DNA of 64,000 nucleotides from Tridacna crocea. Lineage: Eukaryota > Mollusca > Bivalvia > Cardiida > Cardiidae. A program made the translations under genes and the position numbers. The DNA lies in assembly GCA_943736015.1 (NCBI GenBank), contig OX031057.1:41006501-41070500 (forward strand). The letters run 5' to 3'. Every line of letters starts with the position of its first letter. Within the stretch, counting starts at the first letter, position 1. Shown piece after piece: positions 54,501 through 63,682 of the stretch. The notes under the pieces are model-generated. The model searched no databases, was not told where the DNA came from, and was given only the letters and a program-made list of their open reading frames with translations.

Positions 54501-57500
54501 CCATTTCCCACAGTGTATTTCAAAGGCTTCCTTTTCAGGGTTGTCAAAGTAGGGATTGTGTGGTAAAGGGTTAAAAGAAGTCTTTGGAAAACAGTGTGAC
54601 AGTTTTACCCTTTCAAAGACAAACCCAGTCATTGGAGCTGCAAATGCTCTCAATATGTTCCTGTCTATAATTTTGTTTTGTGGCAAAGAGTTGAATTATT
54701 GAACTCTTTACTACACAATCCCAACTTTTAACAACCTTGAGAAAGAAGCCTATAGAAAACATTGTAATAAGCATTTTCTCCTTTTCCCACAATATTTTTT
54801 ACCCTATCAAAGTCAGTAATCATATTTTACCAAGATTTGATTTGTTGGCTGCAGGAGCTTTAAATTTGATCCAGTCCAAAAGTTTGTCAACTCTTTACCA
54901 CACAGTAATAAGTCCCAGGCAGGGAAGGTTAAAAACTTTTTAACTCTGAGCTCTTTACCATATGACAAATATTTGGACAGGGGTTAAAAGAATAGATAGA
55001 TATCATATATCATGTACTTATATAATCTCTATTCTTGTAATTACTGAATCACTTTTAAAACTTCCCTTTAATAGCTATTCAGAAGCACATTATCTACGCA
55101 GTTTATGCGACTAAACTCAGCTATAAATATACTACATAATTGCATTTGGCCTACAACATGCAAAAAGGGGCATTTGAACAATTACCCATTACCACACAAT
55201 CCCTTCTTTTGACGCCCCTGAGAAAGAAACCTTTTGAAAACATTGTGGAAAAAGGAGAAAATGCTGGTAACCAGCATTTTCTCCTTTTCCCACAATGTTT
55301 TCTATCCTTCACAAAACAAATTTCAAATCTTCAGTCACTTTTATTTTGTTGTCTGCAAATGCTTTGAATTTGGACCAGTCTAAAATTTTGTCGTTTGGTA
55401 AAGAGTTAAAGTCTCATCTCGGATCAGCCTACGCAGTCCTCGTAGGCTGATCCGAAGCATCACCTTCTATTTCTATGTAATTTTTTGTTTAGCACAAGTG
55501 TACTGTAGTACAAAATCTCATCTGCAAATTCTTTCAATTTGGAGAGGGCTAAAATTTTGTTATCTGGTAAAGAAATAACAGACTTTGGGGATATTGCTCA
55601 TAACGATAATTATGGTCATCCGGTGGCAATGATAAGGTACGGAGAACTTGGAAGATATCCAAGGTCACTTTTGGCGCTTGAAAAGTCAATTAAATATTAT
55701 TTAAAAATCAAAAGTAATAGAATGTCACTTATTCATACAGTATTTAATGAAAATTGCAATATTCAAATTGCTAGTAGAAATGCTTTTAACTGGTCTAAAA
55801 AAATCAAGGAAAATTTAGATAAAACTGGATATTCATATATTTGGAGAAGATATAACATAGATAATTTTAATTGTATTCAAAAATATTCAAAGAAGACTTC
55901 GTGATAATTTCATACAAGAATGGCAAAATTAGACTCGCACTTGTGTAAAATTAGAACATTATTGTACCTACGAAACAAATTCCGAATTTGAAAATTATTT
56001 AACAAACATAAGGGATGAAACACTAAGAAAAATGTTGACACTCTTTAGACTTGCCTCGCATAAGCTTGCAATAGAAACTGGGAGAGTCCAAAATATCGAC
56101 AGACAGGATCGACTATGCAGACTATGCAACAATAATAGAATAGAATCAGAATATCACTTTTTATGTGTTTGTCCAAAATATTTCGAATTAAGATCAAAAT
56201 ACTTAGATATCCACTGATTTACAATTGCTAAATTTAATAGAATTATGTCATCTAAAAAACGAAAAATCTGATTAAATACTGCAAAATTCATCAAAAGGGC
56301 ACTTGATTTATGAAACACCTTTTTAAATAACATTTGATACTACTGATCCTTATCTTGCTGATTATATTAAAAAAAAATGTAAGTTTCAAGTCATATTACA
56401 AACCCTAATGATACTCTTACGAACGAAGTCCGTAACAAAGAAACAAATGAATAAATGCATGGCAGAAATAAGGATCGGAGCGGGATTCGAACTCCGAACT
56501 CCCGGACGCAAAGCCAATAACCTAACCACTGAGCCAAAGAGATATCTCCCTGACGCAGTAGCCAGGTATTGTATTTAAATCGGGAGTATGCCATGCAGGA
56601 AGGAGTGGTCACCCGTAACACACTCCCTCTTAAAGTCATCATTTATTGATGACTCAAAGCCTTATTAGGCAGGAAGTCCAATTTTGGACAACAAATGGGA
56701 TTAATGGCTCAATGGCCAATCCCGGACGAGCCCCCATCTTACGAACGAAGTCCGTAACAAAGAAACAAAGGAATAAATGCATGGCAGAAATAAGGATCGG
56801 AGCGGGATTCGAACTCCGAACTCCCGGACGCAAAGCCAATACCCTAACCACTGAGCCAAAGAGATATCTCTCTGACGCAGTAGCCAGGTATTGTATTTAA
56901 ATCGGGAGAATGCCATGCAGGAAGGAGTGGTCACCCATAACAATACTATCTGTTTATTTTATCTATTATTATTATTATTTTTTCTTTTTGAAGAAAAATA
57001 CCTTCTAATCGGACAATGTAGATCCCTGGTAGATCCAAGGTGCTCAAGGGGAGCTTTTAGGATCACCCGGTGTCCGTCGTGCGTCAGTGCGACGTGCGTC
57101 GTGCGTCGTCAACAATTCTTCAAACATCAACTCCTCCTAAACCGCTGGGCCAATTTGGACCAAACTTGGCTGGAATGTTTCTTGGGAGGTCCTCTTTAAA
57201 AACTGTTCACAGAATTTGATTCTGTCAAAAACTCTGGTTGCCATGGCAACGAAATGGAATTTTTTAGGAAATTCTTTAAAAATCTTCTTCTCTGAAACCG
57301 CTGGCCAGATTTTAAAATAATTTCACAGAGATGTTCCTTGGGTGACCCTTTTCAAAAAGTGGTCGCGAAATTTTGATCCGTCAAGAAACATGGCTCTGGT
57401 GAATGGGGGCTTCTTGCACTATACAGAAATGAAGAAATTCTTAAAAATTCTTCTTCTCTGAAACTGCTGGCCAGATTTTGAAATAATTTCACAGAGATGT

Positions 57501-60500
57501 TCCTTGGGTGACCCTTTTCAAAAAGTGTACGCGAAATTTTGATCCGTCAAGAAACATGGCTCTTGTGAATGGGGGCTTCTTGCACTATACAGAAATGAAG
57601 AAATTCTTAAAAATTCTTCTACTCTGAAATCACTGGCCAGATTTTAAATTAATTTCACAGAGATGTTCCTTGGATGACCCTTTTCAAAATTTTCACGAAA
57701 TTTTGATCTGTCAAGAAACATGGCTCTTGTGAATGGGGGCTTCTTGCACTATACAGAAATGAAGAAATTCTTAAAAATTCTTCTTCTCTGAAACCGCTGG
57801 CCAGATTTAAAAATAATTTCACAGAGATGTTCCTTGGGTGACCCTTTTCAAAAATTGTTCGCAAAATTTGGATCCGTCTGGAAACATGGCTCTGGTGAAT
57901 GGGGGCTTCTTGCACTATACAGAAATGAAGAAATTCTTAAAAATTCTTTTTCTCTGAAACCGCTGGTCAGATTTTGAAATAATTTCACAGAGATGTTCCT
58001 TGGGTGACCCTTTTCAAAAAGTGTACGTGAAATTTTGATCTGTCAAGAAACATGGCTCTGGTGAATGGGGGCTTCTTGCACTATACAGAAATGAGGAAAT
58101 TCTTAAAAATTCTTCTTCTCTGAAACGGCTTGTCAGATTTTGGAAAATTTTCACAGAGATATTCCTTGGGTGACCCTTTTCAAAAATTGTTTGTGAAAGT
58201 TTGATGTGTCGAGAAACATGGCTCTGGTGAATGGGGGGCTACTTGCACTATATGGAAGAAATTCTTGAAAATTCTTCTTCTCTGAAACTGCTGGTCAGAT
58301 TCTGAAAGGACTTTTACAGGTGACCTTTTTAAAAATTGCTTGGCAAAATGATGATTTTGTTTCCAGTGTTTCAAAACCTTCAAAAAAAAAAAAAGGCTAT
58401 GGTCCTCTCAAAAATTCAGGTGAGCAATCCAGGGACATCTTGGCCCTCTTGTTATATATTGTACTTGTAAATATTTATTCCATATTTCATGTTGAATTTC
58501 TGTAAATGGTCAATGGCAAAATTCTATTTGCCGAATACCAAATAAAGTTATTTTGAGTTTGATAAATAAATAATTTTAACTAATCGGAAGCCTGTATTCA
58601 TTTATTTATTGCTGCTATTAATAGTTTTGATGATGATGATTTGATTGTGTGGGATTGCACCCATTTGCTTTAATGCTTTGTGGCTTTAAACTTCTTGTGA
58701 GACCAGGCAGACAAGATGTTGATAAAGGGGTTCCAATTCTGAAATAATTATTTTAACTCTTTACCGGTTTGAAAGCAATTGCAGATGACATGTTAAATTT
58801 GGCTCAAACATTTTCGTTTAGAATGGTGGAAAACATTGTAGGAAAAGCTTTCTTGAACAGAGTTGTTAAAACTCTGGATTGATTGGTAAGGGTTAATTTA
58901 TAAATTCTGTTACCGTTAAAGATTACATAACTACATGAAAAATATTTTTGATTGTTCAAATTCAAAGAATTTGCACATGACAAAATAAAACTTTCTCAAA
59001 AATTAAAATTTGTTTTGGCAAGGGTAGAACCCACAATGGGAAAATGAGAAAATGCTGTTATCAGCATTTTCTCTTTTTCCCACAATGTTTTCAAGAGGAT
59101 TATTTCACATGGGTTGTGTGATGAAAGGTTAATAAACCCTAGGTCAGCATATTCTGTCGTATTATGCTGAGGAAGAAGACTATTGAAGAAAACCATGGGA
59201 GAAGCAGATTTAGATGATTACAAATTCTTTCCCCCAACCCCGCTTCCCCCCCCCCAAATGTTGTCTGGATTGTCTAAAAGACAAAAATGTTGTCATTTGA
59301 GCCACACTGAACTTCTTGTTTAGAGTTGCTTTCAAAAGAAAACCATGTAAAGTTTTGTTTCCTGGTAGAGACTATTGGTAATATTTTATATACACTTGAG
59401 TAAAAGTTTAGAAAACTATGGTTTTTTTTTTTCCTAGGAAAAAATAAGGCCATAGAGCCCAACTAAGTCTCTTTCAATTTAACCCTTTACCAAACTATCC
59501 CTGGTTTTTATGACCTTGAAAAAGAAGCCTTTTGAAAACATTATGGGAAAAGCAGAAAATGCTGGTAACCAGCATTTTCTCCTTTTCCCACAATGTTTTC
59601 TACCCTGCTGGAAACAAATTTTAGTTTTTGACTGAAGTTTTTTTTTTGTCAGCAAGACTAGTGCTTTCAATCTGGACCAGTCTAAAATTCTGTCGTTTGG
59701 GAAAAGGTTCAAACTTTTGAGCTTTTTTAGGGTAAATAATTATTGGTGTTTTAAATCTGATAAGGTGAAATTCAAGATGTTAGTTACAGAGCTCCAGATA
59801 GGGGAGAGTGATGGCATTCTAAATCCATTATTTCTCTTTCAAACCCTATGTTGTGGGTACTGATTATAATTGCGTTGGTGAGACAATTCTAATAAGTAGC
59901 CATGAAATAGGCTTTGGTGGAAAATAATTCATATTTTTAATTTCAAAATCAAAATCACTCCCTCTGGAGCTTGGTATTTAGTTATTTGCTTTCATAGCAA
60001 CTATCAGCAACTATAGGCATTTTTAATTTTTGTTTCTAATCAACCCAATTCTATACATTTACAGAAAATTTACTGATTAAAAGTGAATTATGTTAAAAAA
60101 AAAAAACTGCAATATGCTATGTGTTACGCAAATTCAATGAATTTCATTTTTGCATTGCCAGGACAACAGTGGACCATTTCACTTTTACCTTGACTGACCT
60201 TGAAAGCAAGTTCAAGTTTGGGTTTTGTCGCCATGCAACTGGAGCACAAACAGGATTCTGTATTATTAGGTAAGAAATATGTATTTGTTCAACTGCCTTT
60301 TGGGAATAGGTTTGTTGAAAGTGTAATAATTCATGTAAACTTAACCCATTACCAAACAACAATTTTAGACTGGTCCAAATTGAAAGCATTTGCAGACGAC
60401 AAAAAAGTGACTGAAAATTTGAAATTTGTTTTGTGAAGGGTAGAAAACATTGTGGGAAAAGGAGAAAATGCTGGTTACCAGCATTTTCTCCTTTTTCCAC

Positions 60501-61577
60501 AATGTTTTCTAGAGGCTTCATTCTGAGGGGTGTCAGAAGTAGGGATTGTGTGGTAATGGGATAACTATGCTTATCCTTTTACAGCTGACAAACCTAAGAA
60601 AGACGTTTTTCGGAACATTATGGGATAAGGAGAAAATGGTAACCAGCATTTTCTCCATTTCCGATAATATTCTCTACCTTTAACAACCATGGGAAAGAGG
60701 CTTTTTAAAAAAACATGAGAAAATACTGGTCACCATAATCATCATCATCATCATCATCATCACCATTGTTGTTGTTGTTATTATTATCATCATTGTTGTT
60801 GTTGTTATTACCAATGACAACTACAACTTTTAACCTTAAACCTTTTTCTGATTTCAAGAGCTCTAGAGCCCACATGATCAAAAGTTAGGAAATTGAATTG
60901 AAGAATCGGAGCATTGATCTAGGTAAAACAACGTTGCCTAACCTTTCATCACACAATTCGAAATTCGAAGTTTCTATGACTTGGAAGCAGAATAAGGAGA
61001 AAGTATTGGTAACCAGCATTTTCTCCTTTCCCCACATTGTTGCCTACCCTTTCAGACTCAATTTTCACCATCTGAGCAACAATTTTTCTGTCCTTTGCAA
61101 ATGCTCTGGATTGGGAATAGTCCACAGTTTCATCATTTGGTAAAGAGTTAACCCGTTACCGCACAATCCCTACTTTTGACGCCCCTAAGAAAGAACCTTT
61201 AGAAAACATAGTGGGAAAAGGAGAAAATGCTGGTTACTAGCGTTTTCTCCTTTTCCCACAATGTTTTCTATGCTTCACAAAGCAAATTTCAAATTTTCGG
61301 TCACTTTTATTTTGTCGTCTGCAAATGCTTTCAATTTGAACAAGTCTATAATATTGTCGTTTGGCAATGAGTTAATATGAAAAATAATTCCATCGACAAT
61401 GCCATTTTTATTTGCAGTTTTTTACCCTGGTTTGAGGTATTCTACAGCTTTCTCAATGTTCTTGCTGAGATAACAAATAGGTCTGAAGAAAATGATTTGA
61501 CCCAGATGTTACGGTCAGCCTACGTGCATGATGTTCCAGGCCCAGGTGTACCAGTAACGATAGTTGCCAATCAGGAG
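42555..61577 (+). CDS. DENND1: DENND1 (connecdenn) homologue, 5' part, continues beyond window
   Basis: Six plus-strand coding exons with agreeing phases: 42555-42568, 43718-43782, 45207-45250, 48787-48836, 60162-60269 and 61418-61577, 147 residues. Exon 1 encodes only MSRL and part of R5. Homology to human DENND1A runs throughout: REFPEKLFEVFLEVGKP (human KQNPETTFEVYVEVAYP), YPLDYEDQEVLKSAPKFAFP (human FPEDYSDQEVLQTLTKFCFP), HFTFTLTDLESKFKFGFCR (human NFTFVLTDIDSKQRFGFCR) and FLPWFEVFYSFLNVLAEIT (human YLPWFEVFYKLLNILADYT). The family is a Rab35 exchange factor on clathrin-coated vesicles (known). This is uDENN and the entry to the central domain. The last donor, GAG|GTCTGT, is weak; the reading end could shift slightly. 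Intron 5 (11.3 kb) is full of repeats. Confidence 0.92.
42801..42887. repeat. three-copy GGGGTCTAAGTGT hairpin repeat
   Basis: ACACTTAGACCCCTGACC (42801-42818) is followed by its complement and then by a third copy, GGTCAGGGGTCTAAGTGT. It can fold in two alternative ways. In DENND1 intron 1. Confidence 0.8.
42931..43293. mobile_element. foldback element, ~125-bp imperfect inverted ends
   Basis: The left end is ATTTAGCCGACCGTCGTGTA and the complemented right end is ATTTACCCGCCTGTCGTGTA. Inside, GGAAAACTTGTTGGGTGCCC also occurs in both arms. I estimate about 80 percent arm identity. No clear target duplication. In DENND1 intron 1. Confidence 0.75.
43390..43572 (-). mobile_element. TTAA hairpin MITE, decayed
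   Basis: TAACAACAAAATGTTAGAC and worn hairpin arms around ATGCTAGTTATCAGTGT. Ends lost. 43783-44600 holds nothing else recognised. Confidence 0.6.
44605..44834 (-). mobile_element. TTAA hairpin MITE, subtype A
   Basis: Full-length; left TTAA decayed to TTAG, right intact. Arms read ACATTGTCGGAAAAGG and CCTTTCCCGACAATGT, another matched change in both arms. Confidence 0.9.
44870..45133 (+). mobile_element. SINE with TTAAACCCCAATACAACC tail
   Basis: It carries a B-box-like GTTGTGAATTTGATACTC, the middle GTGGCTTTGGAAAGAAAG and the tail GTTAAACCCCAATACAACC then AACCAA, of the type familiar from bivalve SINEs. The head is worn. Confidence 0.7.
45433..45663 (+). mobile_element. TTAA hairpin MITE, subtype A
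   Basis: Full-length; both TTAA sites decayed. 183 bp beyond DENND1 exon 3. Confidence 0.88.
45664..45926. mobile_element. TTAA hairpin MITE, right-right form, loop worn
   Basis: Right-half marks in both directions (AAATCAAAAGCATCTGCAGA; GTTTGCAAATGTTTTGAATT) and a reduced centre. Right TTAA intact. Second example of the symmetrical form. Confidence 0.7.
45952..46179 (+). mobile_element. TTAA hairpin MITE, subtype C
   Basis: Full-length subtype C, TTAA both ends. Confidence 0.93.
46284..46467 (+). mobile_element. TTAA hairpin MITE, right end cut
   Basis: The left half and hairpin are complete. The right half stops at CTGCAAATGCTTT, where the next copy's TTAA begins. Confidence 0.85.
46464..46692 (+). 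mobile_element. TTAA hairpin MITE, subtype A
   Basis: Full-length. Right TTAA decayed to TTAT. Confidence 0.9.
46865..47093 (+). mobile_element. TTAA hairpin MITE, subtype A
   Basis: Full-length, TTAA both ends. 47094-47180 holds an end fragment of another copy. 47181-47640 holds nothing recognised. Confidence 0.93.
47650..47886 (+). mobile_element. TTAA hairpin MITE, subtype A
   Basis: Left end worn, hairpin good. Right TTAA shared with a subtype B copy. Confidence 0.85.
47883..48111 (+). mobile_element. TTAA hairpin MITE, subtype B
   Basis: Full-length subtype B, same orientation as 6914-7142 and closely similar to it. Confidence 0.92.
48243..48466 (-). mobile_element. TTAA hairpin MITE, hairpin partly deleted
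   Basis: The right half is good. The hairpin is reduced to GAGAAAATGCTTGTTCTCC. A worn copy follows at about 48471-48713. Confidence 0.8.
48941..49169 (-). mobile_element. TTAA hairpin MITE, subtype A
   Basis: Full-length. Right TTAA shared with a copy in the opposite orientation. Confidence 0.93.
49166..49395 (+). mobile_element. TTAA hairpin MITE, subtype A, mixed arms
   Basis: Full-length. The left arm reads ACATTGTGGG but the right reads CCCACAGTGT, so here the arm pair is mismatched, unlike 6229, 16304 and 37509. Confidence 0.92.
49462..49692 (-). mobile_element. TTAA hairpin MITE, subtype A
   Basis: Full-length, TTAA both ends, chained to the next. Confidence 0.92.
49689..49895 (+). 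mobile_element. TTAA hairpin MITE, subtype A, short deletion in the right half
   Basis: The deletion removes the GTCGTCTGC block. Hairpin with the C variant in both arms. 49896-50144 holds worn copies. Confidence 0.9.
50145..50370 (-). mobile_element. TTAA hairpin MITE, subtype A
   Basis: Full-length, TTAA both ends. The hairpin centre is GCTGCAAACCAGC. Confidence 0.9.
50585..50811 (+). mobile_element. TTAA hairpin MITE, subtype A
   Basis: Full-length, TTAA both ends, worn hairpin. 50812-51128 holds a worn remnant and nothing else. Confidence 0.88.
51129..51357 (+). mobile_element. TTAA hairpin MITE, subtype A
   Basis: Full-length, TTAA both ends. 51358-51696 holds nothing recognised. Confidence 0.93.
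51697..51860 (+). mobile_element. TTAA hairpin MITE, right half replaced
   Basis: Left half and hairpin run into short unrelated sequence up to the TTAA of the next copy. Confidence 0.8.
51857..52085 (-). mobile_element. TTAA hairpin MITE, subtype A, C-variant arms
   Basis: Full-length. Middle of a chain of three sharing TTAA. Confidence 0.93.
52082..52298 (-). mobile_element. TTAA hairpin MITE, loop lost
   Basis: TTAA both ends. The hairpin tip is reduced to GGAGAAGCATTTTCATC. 52299-52739 holds short MITE tips and nothing else clear. Confidence 0.88.
52740..52977 (-). mobile_element. TTAA hairpin MITE, subtype A, worn
   Basis: TTAA both ends. The left hairpin arm is shortened. A worn copy lies at 52980-53195. 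Confidence 0.82.
53496..53663. mobile_element. 168-bp near-perfect foldback
   Basis: Arms of about 75 bp, starting AATAATCTTCTTTCTATCG and complemented at the far end, differ by about one indel and a few changes around a GAGGGCGATAGCCCGAG centre. It may extend to 53872, where CATGTTAGAAT complements ATTCTAACATG at 53667. Confidence 0.85.
53750..53790. promoter_or_regulatory. two TGACGTCA (CRE-type) palindromes
   Basis: TGACGTCACTC at 53758 and 53778, 20 bp apart, beside the foldback. TGACGTCA is the known consensus for CREB/ATF binding. Probably part of the transposable element; function unproven. Confidence 0.5.
54173..54391 (-). mobile_element. TTAA hairpin MITE, subtype B
   Basis: Subtype B in the opposite orientation to 6914 and 47883. 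TTAA both ends, the right one shared with the next copy. Confidence 0.92.
54388..54574 (-). mobile_element. TTAA hairpin MITE, left tip deleted
   Basis: TTAACTCATTTGCGGACGAC shows a deletion of about 40 bp next to the end. Hairpin worn. Confidence 0.85.
54699..54892 (+). mobile_element. TTAA hairpin MITE, hairpin half lost
   Basis: AACTCTTTACTACACAATCC, a single hairpin arm and GATCCAGTCCAAAAGTTTGT. 54893-55180 holds MITE tips and nothing else clear. Confidence 0.7.
55181..55409 (+). mobile_element. TTAA hairpin MITE, subtype A
   Basis: Full-length; left TTAA decayed, right intact. Confidence 0.92.
55416..55456. repeat. short hairpin CGGATCAGCCTACG
   Basis: CGGATCAGCCTACG and CGTAGGCTGATCCG are separated by CAGTCCT. 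A related but worn pair lies at about 11902-11940. Confidence 0.7.
55560..56390 (+). pseudogene. LINE ORF2 C-terminal remnant
   Basis: The plus strand encodes, in two frames with stops, the end of a non-LTR retrotransposon ORF2: RYGELGRYPRSLLALEKSIK at 55634 on, then LFRLASHKLAIETGRVQNID and a zinc-knuckle-like CRLCNNNRIESEYHFLCVC with C-x2-C..H-x4-C spacing. Reverse transcriptase and endonuclease parts are absent. The 5' side begins against a MITE tip. The likely 3' end reappears at 58455-58575, beyond later insertions. Confidence 0.8.
56411..56690 (-). mobile_element. tRNA-derived SINE (family 1), copy A
   Basis: On the minus strand: head TCATCAATAAATGATGACTT, CGATTTAAATACAATACC, A-box TTTGGCTCAGTGG, B-box GAGTTCGAATCCCGC, then GTTACGGACTTCGTTCGTAA. 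Nearly identical to copy B over about 210 bp. Confidence 0.85.
56736..56942 (-). mobile_element. tRNA-derived SINE (family 1), copy B
   Basis: Near-identical to copy A but lacking the head. The order A-spacer-B in one orientation suggests a local duplication or insertion next to a relative. Confidence 0.85.
57039..58454 (-). mobile_element. 165-bp tandem-core element, minus-strand copy
   Basis: Six repeats of TGTTCCTTGGGTGACCC or a close variant, at about 57332, 57499, 57664, 57829, 57994 and 58160 (165-167 bp steps). Ends AGGTGCTCAAGGGGAGC and GGTGAGCAATCCAGGGAC then CTCTTGTT. Inserted within the LINE remnant. Confidence 0.9.
58455..58578 (+). mobile_element. probable LINE 3' end
   Basis: ATTTGCCGAATACCAAATAA then AGTTATTTTGAGTTTGATAA looks like a LINE 3' terminus with a short repeat tail, in line with the remnant at 55560-56390. 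Confidence 0.55.
58753..58896 (-). mobile_element. TTAA hairpin MITE, 144-bp deletion form
   Basis: TTAA both ends. The central hairpin is deleted (AACATTGTAGGAAAAGC then TTTCTTGAAC). Confidence 0.8.
58925..59132 (-). mobile_element. TTAA hairpin MITE, left end worn
   Basis: Hairpin ATGCTGTTATCAGCAT. Right TTAA intact. 59133-59478 holds nothing recognised. Confidence 0.75.
59479..59711 (+). mobile_element. TTAA hairpin MITE, subtype A
   Basis: Full-length. Right TTAA decayed to TTCA. Confidence 0.9.
59787..59973. mobile_element. foldback element with CAGAGCTCCAGAT ends, copy 2
   Basis: Ends CAGAGCTCCAGAT and CTCTGGAGCTTGG, with an inner AACCCTATGTTGTGGGTACT. Diverged relative of 25297-25500. 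59974-60161 is intron with nothing recognised. Confidence 0.75.
60341..60564 (-). mobile_element. TTAA hairpin MITE, subtype A
   Basis: Full-length. Right TTAA decayed to ATAA. 72 bp beyond DENND1 exon 5. A worn copy follows at 60570-60690. Confidence 0.9.
60737..60815. repeat. (ATC)n and (GTT)n microsatellite
   Basis: About 25 bases of ATC followed by GTT runs. Intronic. Confidence 0.9.
60938..61151 (+). mobile_element. TTAA hairpin MITE, hairpin half lost
   Basis: Left TTAA decayed to CTAA. The hairpin keeps only one arm. Right TTAA shared with the next copy. Confidence 0.8.
61148..61375 (+). mobile_element. TTAA hairpin MITE, subtype A
   Basis: Full-length, TTAA both ends, ending 42 bp before DENND1 exon 6. 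Confidence 0.93.
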
Positions 61578-61991
61578 GTCTGTAACTTGCTACGTGCTTT
61601 TGTGTAGCTTATTTGGCAGTGTGATGTTTTAAATTCCTCAATCTGTAAACAAAAATATATGCTGTACTAGTACAGTTTTAGAGAACTATGGTGGAAAAAG
61701 TGTTATCGCTAGTAGATATCATAAATTGTGGTTTTTGATGTAATTTGTGTCTGTATTGATGAAGTTGAATTAGATTTGTTTTAAAATGTAACAAGAAAAT
61801 AACCAAGTGCCATTGAGGCTATCCAGTATATTATTTTATTATCGTAATTATTTATAATAATTTATAAATTATATTTATATTATTATTCTTTTTTTATTGT
61901 TAGGTATAGTTGGTGTAAAAATACCCTTTTCAAAAATTTGTGAAGTTTAGTAGTTGTTTTGGGATCTAGTTTGAATTTTTGTTATATATGT

Positions 61992-62198
61992 TTAACTCCT
62001 TACCACACAATCCCGACTTTTAACGACCCTGAAAGAAAAACCTTTTGAAAACATTGTGGGAAAAGGAGAAAATGCTGGTAACCAGCATTTTTCCCATTTC
62101 CCATAATGTTTCCTACCCTTCTAGAAACAAATTTCCATTTTTCAGTCACATTTATTTTGTTGTCTGCAAATGCTTTCAATTTGTACCAGTCTAGTTAA
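61992..62198 (+). mobile_element. TTAA hairpin MITE, right tip lost
   Basis: Left TTAA intact, hairpin good. The right half stops at GTACCAGTCTAG. 61578-61991 holds nothing recognised. Confidence 0.85.
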
Positions 62199-62396
62199 TC
62201 TGAAATTCATTAAGCCTACCAAAATAGTATCATTCTGTGTACTGTTAATTTTCTCCCAGAGTTTTGAAGAAAGGATAGATAAGTATAAGGTGGTATTAAC
62301 CTTCAGTTTCAAATTCTGTTTGATCAGTCTATGCTTCAGCATCTGCCAACTTCAGTAATTGATCTGAAAATTACCTTACATTTTGCTAGATTATTG

Positions 62397-62530
62397 TCCC
62401 CAGCTGAAGGCGGAGGGATATAGTTTTCATGTTTGTGTCTGTCTGTCTTGTTTGTCTGTCAGTTTGTCTGGACACATACTTTCTAATATCCATGAGAAAA
62501 ACTGATGAAACTTCATACATGTGGAAGGGA
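62397..62530 (+). mobile_element. head fragment of the ~150-bp tandem-core element
   Basis: CCCCAGCTGAAGGCGGAGGG then ATATAG and GTCTGTCTGTC, as at 38230. Confidence 0.7.
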
Positions 62531-62534
62531 GAGG

Positions 62535-62785
62535 GGGCTCTTTGTGTCCAGCGGTGTCAACGATTCTTTAAACATCTTCTCTTCCTGAACTGCCTACTTG
62601 GACCAAACTTGGCTGGAATCTTTTTTGGGAGGTCTTCTTTAAAAAGTGTTTACAGAATTTTATTTCATCAAAAACTCTGGTTGTCATGTCAACCAAATGG
62701 AATTTTCAAAGAATTTTTTTAAAAGTCTTCTCTGAAACCACTGGTTAGATTTTTATATAATATCACAGATAAGTTTGGACTTGTT
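62535..62785 (-). mobile_element. 165-bp tandem-core element fragment
   Basis: TTGGACCAAACTTGGCTGGA and AAAACTCTGGTTGTCATG match the 57150-57250 part of the minus-strand copy. It is joined directly to the other element's head. 62786-63150 holds nothing recognised. Confidence 0.75.
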
Positions 62786-63232
62786 TATCCATAAGCCAGT
62801 CTTTTATGATGATTATTTATGAATGTCATTGAGAGAGTTTTGTAAAGGAAAAAAAGAAGGTATAACAACTGATCAACTTAGTCGTTATCTTGCTTTTTCA
62901 AATTTGATTGTCATTTTGCAAATGTTTTTATAGCAACAAGAAGATTACACTTGGATATAAATATGATTTTTTCATCAACTTCTTTAGTGTAATGCAGTTT
63001 GTTGATTTTTCCAGTTTGAATTGGAAATCTCATTCACAAATTTTGGATTGTTTGATTAGTGGATCAGTTCAGGATGAAAATGCATGATTTATACAGTCTG
63101 ATTTGATCTACACTGTCCACTACAACAAACCTGTTTTCAGCACCTTTGGGTCAACTCATACTAAATGACAACATTTGAGACTGGCCTAAATTGAAACTTT
63201 ATGCAGATGACATTAATAAAGAAATTTGTCTA

Positions 63233-63456
63233 TTAACCCATGACCACACAATCCCTACTTTTGACGACCCTGAGAAAGAAGCCTTTAGAAAACATTGTGG
63301 GATAAGGAGAAAATGCTGGTAACCAGCATTTTCTCCTTTTCCCACAATGTTTTCTACCCTTCAAAAACCAATTTCAAATTTTCAGAAACTTTTATTTTGT
63401 CGTCTGCAAATGCTTTAGATTTGGACAACCCTAAAATATTGTTGGTAATGAGTTAA
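63233..63456 (+). mobile_element. TTAA hairpin MITE, subtype A, nested
   Basis: Full-length. Shares its right TTAA with the next copy. Confidence 0.93.
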
Positions 63457-63682
63457 CCCATTACCACACAATCCCTACTTTTGAAGACCCTGAGAAAGAA
63501 GCTTTCAGAAAACATTGTGGGAAAGGGAGAAAATGCTGGTAACCAGCATTTTCTCCTTTTCCCACAATGTTTTCTACCCTTCACAAACCAAATTTCAAAT
63601 TTTCAATTACTTTTATTTTGTCGTCTGCGAATGCTTTCGATTTTGTACAGGCCTAAAATATTATTGTTTGGTAATGAGTTGA
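63453..63682 (+). mobile_element. TTAA hairpin MITE, subtype A, nested
   Basis: Full-length. Right TTAA decayed to TTGA. 63783-64000 is unique intron with A and T runs. Confidence 0.92.

Noticed and set aside
56455-56560. tRNA gene candidates at 56455-56560 and 56780-56880
   Set aside because: Two near-identical copies inside a longer repeat with the same flanks; SINE, not tRNA.
57039-58383. Open frames in the 165-bp tandem-core elements (for example 57655-57915, 58180-58383)
   Set aside because: They are periodic with the repeat unit and differ between copies.
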